A program made the translations under genes and the position numbers. Positions 8,806 to 15,665 of a stretch of DNA of 33,133 bases are shown here, one piece after another. Under the pieces are notes generated by a model. It saw only the letters and a list, made by a program, of their open reading frames with translations. It made no database searches and had not been told where the DNA came from. How positions within the stretch are numbered: the first letter of the stretch is position 1; each line of letters opens with the position of its first letter. Where the stretch lies: NCBI GenBank assembly GCA_012519555.1, contig JAAYPY010000164.1, positions 1 through 33,133 on the forward strand, read 5' to 3'. Origin of the DNA: Tissierellia bacterium (GTDB lineage: Bacteria; Bacillota; Clostridia; Tissierellales; Sedimentibacteraceae).

Positions 8806-9798
8806 CTAAACTTCTATTCCCAAACAGTGGGCAATTCCCGGTATGCTTTCACCTTGGAGATTTGCAGTAGGAGAATGAAGTGCTCCCGTAGATGTAAACA
8901 GAAGTTTTTTAATTTCGTTATTTAACAGTTTTTTATATAAAAAGGAGCCGAATACCGCAGCTGAGCAACCGCAGCCGCTGCCTCCCGCATGTACATCCTG
9001 TTTTTCAATATCAAAAATAATTGTACCGCAGTCATCATATTTTGATTCAATACTTTTATTTTCTTCGTTGAACATTTTATTCACTATACCTTTACCTATT
9101 GTTCCCAAATCACCGGTTACGATTAAATCATAATCAACACCTGTATCCTGAAGATGCTGATTTAATGAATCATAGGCAGCCGGTGCCATGGCTGCACCCA
9201 TGTTATTTGCATCTTTGACACCTAAATCAACAATCTTCCCGAAGGTTACATGTTTTATTTTAGGTCCTTTTCCGCTGTTTGATAGCCATATAGCAGCTGA
9301 ACCGGTTACTGTCCACTGAGCAGACATATGACGCTGCCCTCCCATTTCAAGGGGAAGTCTGTACTGTCTTTCTGCACTGCAGAAATGACTTGATGTAACG
9401 CAAATTATATTTTCAGCAAATCCCCCGTCAATTAACATTGCGCCTAAACCCATAGTCAAGGTCATGGTGGAGCAGGCGCCGTAAACACCTATGTATGGTA
9501 ATTCCAAATCCCTGGCGGCAAAGGAAGAGGATGTGATTTGATTAAGCAGGTCTCCGGAAATTAAAAGGTCTATATTATCATTTATTAAATTATTTTTATT
9601 TTTTAAATTTTCTACTGCAGTTCTCTGCATTTTTAATTCGCATTTTTCCCAAGAATCTTCCCCCCATAAATCATCATCAATTACCATATCAAATTTATTC
9701 TTTAAAGGTCCCTGCCCTTCCTTGTTTCCGACAATGGTGTAGGTATCTCTTATTATTACATCATCTTTAATTATAAAAGTTTTTCCTGTCTTTTTCAT
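8806..9798 (-). CDS. spoVAD: stage V sporulation protein AD
   Basis: 330 residues with a thiolase-like fold. GVYGACSTMTLTMG carries the thiolase-position cysteine (Cys109), followed by FAENIICVTSSHFCSAERQYR and the C-terminal HAGGSGCGCSAAVFGS and GALHSPT motifs typical of SpoVAD. SpoVAD is the cytosolic, dipicolinic-acid-binding subunit of the SpoVA channel rather than an active thiolase. The ATG at 9798 follows AAGGAGGAAGG. It sits 9 nt after spoVAC and 8 nt before spoVAE, in the order conserved in spore formers. Length is normal for the family. Confidence 0.95.
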   Translation of the reverse strand: MKKTGKTFIIKDDVIIRDTYTIVGNKEGQGPLKNKFDMVIDDDLWGEDSWEKCELKMQRTAVENLKNKNNLINDNIDLLISGDLLNQITSSSFAARDLELPYIGVYGACSTMTLTMGLGAMLIDGGFAENIICVTSSHFCSAERQYRLPLEMGGQRHMSAQWTVTGSAAIWLSNSGKGPKIKHVTFGKIVDLGVKDANNMGAAMAPAAYDSLNQHLQDTGVDYDLIVTGDLGTIGKGIVNKMFNEENKSIESKYDDCGTIIFDIEKQDVHAGGSGCGCSAAVFGSFLYKKLLNNEIKKLLFTSTGALHSPTANLQGESIPGIAHCLGIEV

Positions 9799-9807
9799 CC
9801 TTCCTCC

Positions 9808-10248
9808 TTATTTAAATACCATGCTTAATAAACCTGCTATAAATGAAGAAAAATATCCGAATAACAAGACAGGTCCAGCTAACTTAAAAATATTTGCAGC
9901 TGTTCCCAAAATAAATCCTTCCCTCTTAAATTCCAAGGCAGGAGAAACTACCGAATTTGCAAATCCTGTTATTGGAACTACCGTTCCGGCACCTCCAATT
10001 TTGCCTAATTTATCATACCATCCTAAACCTGTCAAAAGCGCACTTATACCTACTAATATCACTGATGTCATGGGTGATGCTTCATCATCTGATATTCCAA
10101 GCCATGCAACAAAAGAATCGTTGATAATTTCTCCTATCAGGCATATGACTCCTCCGAATATAAAGGCCATTATACAATTCTTAAGCATTTTGTTTTTCGG
10201 AGTGAATTCATCTACTACCTTTTTATAGTTGTCTTTATTGTATTTCAT
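9808..10248 (-). CDS. spoVAC: stage V sporulation protein AC
   Basis: 146 residues. After a charged N-terminus come several membrane segments, with the family motif CIMAFIFGGVICLIGEII (about 26-43) and VVPITGFANSVVSPALEFKREG. In Bacillus SpoVAC behaves as a mechanosensitive channel component for dipicolinic acid movement in the spore inner membrane. The ATG at 10248 follows AGGAGGAAAA. Upstream, at 32 nt, lies a tiny membrane ORF (10281-10400); sigF, the usual gene before spoVAC in many Clostridia, is absent. Confidence 0.95.
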   Translation of the reverse strand: MKYNKDNYKKVVDEFTPKNKMLKNCIMAFIFGGVICLIGEIINDSFVAWLGISDDEASPMTSVILVGISALLTGLGWYDKLGKIGGAGTVVPITGFANSVVSPALEFKREGFILGTAANIFKLAGPVLLFGYFSSFIAGLLSMVFK

Positions 10249-10280
10249 TTTTCCTCCTGCAAAGTATCAATCATAGATGG

Positions 10281-10400
10281 CTATAATAGAATTGCGCTTT
10301 CAGGTATTTTTTTCAGGGACCTGTTAATGCTATTTCCGAAATAAATGGCAGCCAAGCCCACAATTAATATTATTACTAATAAAAAAAGCTTTTTTTTCAT
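10281..10400 (-). CDS. 39-residue membrane peptide at the head of the spoVA operon
   Basis: An ATG at 10400, preceded by GAGGTGAT with good spacing, opens a 39-codon frame ending in TAG at 10281. The peptide starts MKKKLFLLVIILIVGLAAI, a lysine-capped single membrane helix, and continues with a short polar tail containing NSINRSLKKIPES. I recognise no family. The frame lies on the same strand as spoVAC, 32 nt upstream of it, and downstream of the spoIIAB terminator, so it is probably the first gene of the spoVA transcript and expressed in the forespore. It occupies the position where sigF would be expected. The hydrophobic helix and good ribosome site make it more than a chance ORF, but the short length keeps confidence moderate. 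Confidence 0.55.
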   Translation of the reverse strand: MKKKLFLLVIILIVGLAAIYFGNSINRSLKKIPESAILL

Positions 10401-10446
10401 ATAAATCACCTCACAAGTATTATTTGCAAAAAAGCTTTTTGAATAC

Positions 10447-10476
10447 AAAAAAAAAGCACTAATAGTGCCTTTTTTA
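10447..10476. terminator. terminator after spoIIAB
   Basis: GCACT-AAT-AGTGC at 10456-10468 is flanked by an A-run (10447-10455) and a T-run (10470-10475), so the hairpin works in both directions. On the minus strand it lies about 30 nt after the spoIIAB stop and before the 39-codon ORF, separating the spoIIA and spoVA transcripts. Confidence 0.8.
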
Positions 10477-10507
10477 TTTAAATTTGCTATTTTTTAGCTG
10501 TGCCTTT

Positions 10508-10981
10508 TTATTCTTCATCTTCAGAGACATCAATTTCTTCATTTAATGACTTTTGTTTTTTTTCATTTATTTTTTTTCTTAATATAACCTTTGTTCCAAC
10601 ATCCTTTTCTGACAAAATAACTAATTCATCCATAAATGATTCCATAACTGAAAAACCCATACCTGAACGTTCTAACTCCGGTTTGGTGGTAAATAACGGC
10701 TCTCTTGCCTTTTCTACATCTGCTATTCCGCAACCAAAATCCTCAACTATTATTTCAACCACCTGCCCTTTAATTCTGCACTGAATTTCAATTTCACCAA
10801 TCTCATCTTCATAAGCATGCACCACTGCATTGGTAACTGCTTCAGACACTGAGGTTTTAATGTCGGATATTTCGTTCATGGTTGGATTCAAGCTTGAGCA
10901 AAATGCTGCAACTGCAGCCCTTGCAAAGGATTCGTTAACAGATAAGCTCGGTATTCTAATATATACATAGTTATTGTGCAT
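10508..10981 (-). CDS. spoIIAB: anti-sigma F factor SpoIIAB
   Basis: 157 residues, a GHKL-fold protein kinase and anti-sigma factor. It carries NESFAR near residue 20 (the sigma/SpoIIAA contact arginine region), PTMNEISDIKTSVSEAVTNAVVHAY (N-box), EDFGCGI (G1) and the near-invariant REPLFTTKPELERSGMGFSVMESFMD (ATP lid and G2). It binds and inactivates sigma F and phosphorylates SpoIIAA. It is about ten residues longer than the Bacillus protein because of an acidic tail (NEEIDVSEDEE). ATG at 10981 lies 9 nt after spoIIAA. The gene is followed by a terminator instead of sigF. Confidence 0.96.
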   Translation of the reverse strand: MHNNYVYIRIPSLSVNESFARAAVAAFCSSLNPTMNEISDIKTSVSEAVTNAVVHAYEDEIGEIEIQCRIKGQVVEIIVEDFGCGIADVEKAREPLFTTKPELERSGMGFSVMESFMDELVILSEKDVGTKVILRKKINEKKQKSLNEEIDVSEDEE

Positions 10982-10990
10982 TTTGTCCCC

Positions 10991-11296
10991 CTACTTTATT
11001 TTAATTATTTTTCCAATGCCGCTCATGTCTAAAATCTTTCTTACCTTTTTGCCGGCATTTACTATTTCTATTACACCCTTACGCTTTCTTATAACCTTGT
11101 ATCGGCCTATAACAAATCCTATACCGGAACTGTCAATAAAGTCGAGACCTTTTAAATCTATCACCAATTTATTGTATTTTTCATTCTTAATCTTTTCATC
11201 AATCAAAACCCTTGCCGTGTCAGCGCTGTGGTGGTCTAACTCGCCTTTGAGCTTGATTGTAAGCACTTGTCCTGTTTCTATAAACTGAATATTCAC
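10991..11296 (-). CDS. spoIIAA: anti-sigma F factor antagonist SpoIIAA
   Basis: 101-residue STAS-domain protein with GELDHHSADTARVLID and LDFIDSSGIGFVIGRYK; the first Ser of the DSSG motif is the conserved phosphorylation site. Dephospho-SpoIIAA displaces sigma F from SpoIIAB in the forespore. It ends in DMSGIGKIIKIK, about 15 residues shorter than the Bacillus protein at the C-terminus, outside the core fold. The start is GTG at 11296 with AAGGATG upstream. A TATAAT-like box (minus strand, 11328-11333) is present but no matching -35 is clear; the operon would be expected to use sigma H, whose motif I could not find. Confidence 0.96.
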   Translation of the reverse strand: MNIQFIETGQVLTIKLKGELDHHSADTARVLIDEKIKNEKYNKLVIDLKGLDFIDSSGIGFVIGRYKVIRKRKGVIEIVNAGKKVRKILDMSGIGKIIKIK

Positions 11297-11400
11297 AAAA
11301 TCATCCTTTCTGCATATTGTACAAGCTATTATACTAGAATGGAAAGGAGATTTCTCTGACTAATAATGATGTATTTTGTCGATAAATCAATAATTTTGAA

Positions 11401-12813
11401 TCAGCTGTCAAGATAAGGAAACATCAATGAAAACTCTGAGCCCTTTTTAGGTGTGCTTTTAACTTTAATTTTACCCTTGTGTCCCAATACTATTATTTTA
11501 GCAATTGAAAGTCCTAGTCCGTGACCGCTGATTTGCTTGCTTCTTGATTCTTCTGCTCTATAAAGTCTGTCAAATATTTTATCCAAATCATTTTTTTGAA
11601 TACCGGCGCCTGTATCTTCAACTTTTATCACATAATATTCATCCTTTATAAAGCCGGATACCATTATATATTCACCTGGGGGAGTATATTTCATTGCATT
11701 GTCAAGAAGAATTCTCACAGCTTGTTTAATTCGCATTTTATCGCCGTATATAGTTGCATCTTCATAAAATTTAAAATATAACTTGTGGGATGCATCAATC
11801 ATCTTTGTTTCTTTTTCAATTTCATTAAGAACAGTACAAATTCTAAAATCTTCCTTTGTAAAATTCAAAGTGCTTCTGTCGCTTCTTGCAATAAACAATA
11901 ACTTTTCAATTAAATCCTGCATATTATCAGTTTCATTTTTTATAGCTGCTATGGATTCTTCCAATACTGCCTTGTCATTCTTCCCCCATCTGTCAAGCAT
12001 ATTTACATATCCCTTTATAACAGCTATCGGTGTCCTAAGCTCATGGGAAGCATCTGAAACAAACTGCTGCTGAGTTTTGTATCCCCCCTCTATCCTATCC
12101 ATCATTTCATTGAAGGTTTCGGACAATTCCTTTAATTCATCTTCCGTTCCTTTCACATCCAGTCTGGTGTTTATGTTATTCACGGTTATAGTCTTTGTTA
12201 TTTCAGTCATATTTTTTATTGGTCCTATAAGCTTGTAGCTGGTGCTTGATACTATGGGAGCAAAAAACATAAGACCTATGGCACCTGATATTAAAACCAT
12301 AAAACTAATTCTCCATGCATCCCTTAGCATATCTTCCATGGGGTAATTTATGTTCATATAATATAAGGAGCCGTTTTTCATAAAGCTTTCCGAATGAACA
12401 TATTCATTGTTATAAATTATTTTTTCTGCAATAACAATAATACTATCTGCATACCTTCCCGTTCTTCCGCTGGCAAAATGAATATTTAAATTTTTATCAA
12501 ATATTTCAAACGAAGAGTAGCTTTCTTCCTTTACATTTATCTTGTTGAAATTCGGGAAAGTGCTGATAATTTTTTCAGAATCCTTTGCTGCAGTTGAATC
12601 TTCAAATTTCTGCAGTTCAAATATTAAATAACCTACCGAGGTTGTAAGCGCCACCGTCATAATAATAATAATGTACAGTATTAGATAAGTTGTGGATATT
12701 TTAAATGCAATAGAAAATTTAAGTCTTTTTAAAAGACCTACCAAAATTTTTATAATTAATTTAAATGGATAGAGAATTAAGTTTAAGAGCTTTATAAGAA
12801 TTGTCTTTAACAT
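11401..12813 (-). CDS. sensor histidine kinase (HAMP-HisKA-HATPase)
   Basis: 470 residues. A hydrophobic, lysine-dotted N-terminal stretch (1-32) precedes the first membrane helix (about 42-66). An extracellular loop (about 67-165), second helix (168-190), HAMP domain (about 191-243), HisKA with SDASHELRTP (His257) and a HATPase domain follow, with N-box DNAMKYT (371-377), G1 DTGAGI (400-405) and G2 GHGLGL (430-435). All catalytic features are intact. It phosphorylates the response regulator encoded immediately upstream (10 nt gap). The architecture resembles ArlS/CssS-like envelope sensors, but the small sensor loop does not reveal the signal. ATG at 12813 has AAGGA 8 nt before it. Confidence 0.93.
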   Translation of the reverse strand: MLKTILIKLLNLILYPFKLIIKILVGLLKRLKFSIAFKISTTYLILYIIIIMTVALTTSVGYLIFELQKFEDSTAAKDSEKIISTFPNFNKINVKEESYSSFEIFDKNLNIHFASGRTGRYADSIIVIAEKIIYNNEYVHSESFMKNGSLYYMNINYPMEDMLRDAWRISFMVLISGAIGLMFFAPIVSSTSYKLIGPIKNMTEITKTITVNNINTRLDVKGTEDELKELSETFNEMMDRIEGGYKTQQQFVSDASHELRTPIAVIKGYVNMLDRWGKNDKAVLEESIAAIKNETDNMQDLIEKLLFIARSDRSTLNFTKEDFRICTVLNEIEKETKMIDASHKLYFKFYEDATIYGDKMRIKQAVRILLDNAMKYTPPGEYIMVSGFIKDEYYVIKVEDTGAGIQKNDLDKIFDRLYRAEESRSKQISGHGLGLSIAKIIVLGHKGKIKVKSTPKKGSEFSLMFPYLDS

Positions 12814-12823
12814 ATGTCTTCCT

Positions 12824-13504
12824 TCAATCTCTGATAATGTAGCCTACTCCTCTGACTGTTTCAATAAGACTTACATTGTATTTCTGGTCTATCTTGCTTC
12901 TTATATATCTTATATATACATCTATGATGTTAGTGTCTCCATAATAATTATATCCCCATACATTGTCCAAAATCTTTTCCCTTGACAGTACTATGTTTTT
13001 GTTTCGCATAAGGTATTCCAACAATTCAAATTCTTTTTTTGTAAGCTCTATGTTTTCGCTATCGTATTCAACCTTGAAATTGTTTTTGCATAGTTTAAGC
13101 TTACCGATTATCAGCATTTCTTCACCATTGTTTCTATGATATTTTCTTTTTAACAATACTCTTATACGAGCCAATAATTCTTCCACTGCAAAGGGTTTTG
13201 TCATATAATCATCGGCACCTATATCAAGACCTGTCACCTTATCTGAAATATCATCCTTTGCAGTCAGCATAATAATAGGTACATCTGATGTCTGTCTTAA
13301 CCGTCTGCACACTTCAATGCCGCTTAGTCCGGGCAGCATCAAATCAAGTATTATCAAATCGATATCCGGGTCCTTTCCTTTTTCAAACCCTTCTCTGCCG
13401 TCCTTTGCTATCGTTACATCATAGCCCTCATATTTTAATTCAAGCTCCAAAAACCGTGCTATCTTTTGTTCATCCTCCACAATTAAAATCTTTTTCTTAT
13501 TCAT
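12824..13504 (-). CDS. OmpR/PhoB-family response regulator
   Basis: 226 residues. The receiver domain (1-120) has acidic residues ED (10-11), phosphoacceptor Asp54 in LIILDLMLPG, Thr in IIMLTAKDD and Lys in YMTKPF. A winged-helix DNA-binding domain (about 130-226) follows, with ELTKKEFELLEYLMRN and VDVYIRYIRSKID-type helices and the terminal ETVRGVGYIIRD hairpin. It is the transcription factor partner of the kinase at 11401-12813. ATG at 13504 (complement of CAT at 13502-13504) is preceded by CGAGGTTGTC. The pair is autonomous, with its own promoter at 13525-13553; no target genes are evident next door. Confidence 0.95.
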   Translation of the reverse strand: MNKKKILIVEDEQKIARFLELELKYEGYDVTIAKDGREGFEKGKDPDIDLIILDLMLPGLSGIEVCRRLRQTSDVPIIMLTAKDDISDKVTGLDIGADDYMTKPFAVEELLARIRVLLKRKYHRNNGEEMLIIGKLKLCKNNFKVEYDSENIELTKKEFELLEYLMRNKNIVLSREKILDNVWGYNYYGDTNIIDVYIRYIRSKIDQKYNVSLIETVRGVGYIIRD

Positions 13505-13524
13505 GACAACCTCGTTTTTGTTTT

Positions 13525-13553
13525 ATTGTACTATTTTTTCCCATATTTATCAA
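13525..13553 (-). promoter_or_regulatory. SigA-type promoter of the two-component operon
   Basis: On the minus strand TTGATA (13548-13553), 17 nt, TACAAT (13525-13530). It lies between the terminator hairpin of the preceding gene and the response-regulator ATG. Confidence 0.6.
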
Positions 13554-13560
13554 TAAATAA

Positions 13561-13583
13561 ATATCAGGCCAAAGACCTGATAT
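13561..13583. terminator. terminator after the DUF4342-like gene
   Basis: ATATCAGG (13561-13568) pairs with CCTGATAT (13576-13583) around a 7-nt loop. It is followed on the minus strand by a T-rich run and on the plus strand by CCTTTTTTATT. It lies just past the stop of 13590-14078. Confidence 0.7.
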
Positions 13584-13589
13584 CCTTTT

Positions 13590-14078
13590 TTATTCAATGA
13601 TTATTTCATTTTCTGACTCGTCTATTATGTCTGTTGGCTCTACTTCGTCATCCTTAAAAATTTCTTCCGACTTATCTTTTATCTTATCAACTGTTTCCTT
13701 AACATTTTTCTTTATGTTGTGCATGTTTATTGTTCTATCCCTATAAACATTTATTTTGCAGGATGTCACAACAGCCAAAACTAATAAGATGAGCACTGTC
13801 CAAAATGACATTAAGAATGTAAGCAGTACAACTACTACCGGTACATTTAAAATTGTATCTCCATCCTTGCCTTTTATCGACATTTTAAGAGCTAAAAGTT
13901 TATTTGCAGCATTTGTAAAACTGCCTTTTTTTTCACCTTTTCTTCCTCTCTTCTTTTCAAGCTCTATGATAGATTTAATTAAATCTCCTTCGTTTTTTTC
14001 CAAGGTTCTTTTAGCTTCCTCATAGCTTACATTGACTCTGTTTCTTAGCTCATCTATCTGTTCCAATGTAACTTTCAT
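13590..14078 (-). CDS. UBA-like / DUF4342 domain membrane protein
   Basis: 162 residues from the ATG at 14078, chosen because AGGAGGAG stands at ideal spacing; the frame is open to 14129 without a ribosome site. The N-terminal 45 residues (TLEQIDELRNRVNVSYEEAKRTLE in part) form a UBA/TS-N-like three-helix bundle as in DUF4342 proteins. A hydrophobic segment (about 76-106) follows and then a charged, helical acidic C-terminus. The architecture suggests a membrane-attached protein with cytoplasmic ends, but I know of no assigned function. It stands alone between a terminator and the YidE-like transporter gene. Confidence 0.8.
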   Translation of the reverse strand: MKVTLEQIDELRNRVNVSYEEAKRTLEKNEGDLIKSIIELEKKRGRKGEKKGSFTNAANKLLALKMSIKGKDGDTILNVPVVVVLLTFLMSFWTVLILLVLAVVTSCKINVYRDRTINMHNIKKNVKETVDKIKDKSEEIFKDDEVEPTDIIDESENEIIIE

Positions 14079-14171
14079 AACTCCTCCTATATATAATATT
14101 TTTTTATTTTCGTATATATAAAATACCATCCTATCATTAATTATGTTTTAGGGATAAATTAAAATTGCATT

Positions 14172-14191
14172 AAAATACGAAAAAGTATTTT
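14172..14191 (-). terminator. weak terminator after the YidE-like gene
   Basis: AAAATAC (14172-14178) pairs with GTATTTT (14185-14191) around a 6-nt loop, 30 nt past the transporter stop. The stem is AT-rich, so efficiency is doubtful. Confidence 0.35.
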
Positions 14192-14221
14192 TAAGAAATA
14201 AGGACAGTTATTTTCTCTTCA

Positions 14222-15352
14222 TTAATTTCCAAATAATATAATAATAAACTGGGAAGCCAATACAACAGACACTAAGGCAAGTGGATAGGTTGCAGCATAG
14301 GATGAAGCAACATCATCGGTTTCAGCTAAATCAATAAGAACTCCTAATGCCGGAGTGCTGGTAATAGCACCGGTGATTGCTCCAAGACTATTAAGCAGAC
14401 CTAAATGCAGCATTTTATAAGATAAATAAAATCCTAATAACAAGGGGATTATTTTCATGATGGCTCCGTATAAAAATAATATTAAGCCATATTGTTTGAG
14501 AACTTCAACAAATCCTTGTCCCGCCTTTGTGCCGGCACCGATTAGAAAAAGCATAAGTCCAAGCTCTCTGAAGGTTTCCAAAACAGTTTTTTTAACTGAA
14601 ACATTTACCGGACCGATGTGTCCGAAATGTCCTAAAATCAAACCTGTGATTAAGGGTCCTCCGGAATTTCCTAATGAAAATCTGGCACCGCCCGGCAGAG
14701 GAATAGTCACTTTGCCAAGAAGAATACCTAAGACAACAGCCATACAGACAGCGTAGAAACCTGAACTGTCAAATGAATACAAGCTCCGTAAGTCTGACTT
14801 GGTCTTTGCATTATCAATAGCTGCCTTAAATAACCGGCGCTCTTTTGTCATATCTGCTTTCAATAATTTTGGAATTAACTGAACAAAAATTACAATGCTG
14901 ATAACTCCAAAGGGATAGGCAATTCCATAACCTATTGAAGCCAAGTAACCATAATCACCAGCCGCTTCAATTGCTGCAGCTAATCCGGGGGTACTGGTCA
15001 AAGCCCCTGTTAATAATCCAACCCCAAGTGAAGGGCTGATTCCGCTTAACTTTATAATCAATGAACAAGTCAAGGCACTTGATATAATCATAAACACACC
15101 AATCAGCATATAGGACCCGGCATTTTGTTTAAAATTCCGGAAGAAATTTGGACCTGCTACAAATCCTATTGAAGTCACGAAGAAGACCAAGCCCATTTCT
15201 CGGACAATATCGGGAACAACTATACCGTAATGACCAAAAACTAATGCTGCTAACAGTACACCGGCTGTTCCCAATTCCATGGAGTGAACTTTGATACCTC
15301 CTATCATATAACCTAAAAATCCAATAAGAAAAATCGATAATATAATGCTCAA
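14222..15352 (-). CDS. AspT/YidE/YbjL-type transporter, short form
   Basis: 376 residues, almost entirely membrane-embedded, with two internally repeated halves. Each half carries a GA(L/I)TSTP motif: GALTSTPGLAAAIEAA (116-131) and GAITSTPALGVLI (328-340). The halves also share LVFFVTSIGFVAGPNF versus LMLFLIGAGTKAGQGF. This is the AspT/YidE/YbjL antiporter duplication. Full-length AspT and YidE proteins (about 550 residues) carry two cytoplasmic TrkA-C (RCK_C) domains between the halves; here only about 35 charged residues (165-200) join them. The substrate is unknown; AspT exchanges aspartate for alanine. The start is TTG at 15352, 7 nt after GGAGG. A perfect 10-bp dyad lies just upstream. 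Confidence 0.85.
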   Translation of the reverse strand: MSIILSIFLIGFLGYMIGGIKVHSMELGTAGVLLAALVFGHYGIVVPDIVREMGLVFFVTSIGFVAGPNFFRNFKQNAGSYMLIGVFMIISSALTCSLIIKLSGISPSLGVGLLTGALTSTPGLAAAIEAAGDYGYLASIGYGIAYPFGVISIVIFVQLIPKLLKADMTKERRLFKAAIDNAKTKSDLRSLYSFDSSGFYAVCMAVVLGILLGKVTIPLPGGARFSLGNSGGPLITGLILGHFGHIGPVNVSVKKTVLETFRELGLMLFLIGAGTKAGQGFVEVLKQYGLILFLYGAIMKIIPLLLGFYLSYKMLHLGLLNSLGAITGAITSTPALGVLIDLAETDDVASSYAATYPLALVSVVLASQFIIILFGN

Positions 15353-15377
15353 AACACAACCTCCGCTTATTTACACC

Positions 15378-15406
15378 TAATGTCAATCTTCTGTATATTG
15401 ACATTA
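15378..15406. promoter_or_regulatory. dyad, candidate operator of the YidE-like gene
   Basis: TAATGTCAAT (15378-15387) and ATTGACATTA (15397-15406) are exact inverted repeats separated by 9 nt, 26 nt before the TTG start. The symmetry and 19-bp centre-to-centre arm spacing suit a dimeric regulator. It could also form an RNA hairpin in the leader. Confidence 0.45.
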
Positions 15407-15555
15407 ACTTCTGTTTAATTTCTTATAAAAATCTTATCATAAATTTATAATTATATTAACACGAAAGATTCTTTGAGTAAACTTTTTAATATTGTATAAT
15501 TCCTATTTTTTCAAAAATTTCTAAAAGAATTCCTCTTATCATATCTTTGCGTCCG

Positions 15556-15584
15556 TTGACATTGAATTTTTTTCATGATATCAT
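15556..15584 (+). promoter_or_regulatory. SigA-type promoter of the MATE gene
   Basis: TTGACA (15556-15561), 17 nt, TATCAT (15579-15584), with TG one base before the -10. It implies a leader of about 75 nt before the ATG at 15666. The rest of 15353-15555 is AT-rich DNA with the dyad described separately. Confidence 0.7.
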
Positions 15585-15611
15585 TAAATATAGATATTTA
15601 CACTAGTGCAA

Positions 15612-15646
15612 TCCGCACAAAGGTCGCAGCCATGCGGCCTTATTTA
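15612..15646 (+). promoter_or_regulatory. leader hairpin with a competing alternative, MATE mRNA
   Basis: Between the promoter and the MATE start, AAGGTCGCA pairs with TGCGGCCTT (9 bp, one G-U) around a GCCA loop near 15619-15641. The upstream CCGCA (15612-15616) can instead pair with the same TGCGG. The two structures exclude each other, as in attenuators or riboswitches. There is no strong U-run, and I recognise no known riboswitch class. Confidence 0.35.
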
Positions 15647-15665
15647 TATGAATATAGGAGCAAGA

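Noticed and set aside
9821..10228. 135-codon plus-strand frame
   Set aside because: It covers spoVAC exactly on the opposite strand; spoVAC has a clear family match and ribosome site.
10401..10450. Sigma F/G promoter before the 39-codon ORF
   Set aside because: A GTATT with an AATAATA-like element is present, but it matches the forespore consensus too loosely in such AT-rich DNA to annotate.
11297..11400. Sigma H promoter for spoIIA
   Set aside because: Expected on biological grounds, but I could not find matching -35 and -10 elements; only an isolated TATAAT box is visible.
15600..15660. Guanidine or preQ1 riboswitch before the MATE gene
   Set aside because: Neither the ACGR loops of the guanidine-II class nor the preQ1 pseudoknot core is present.
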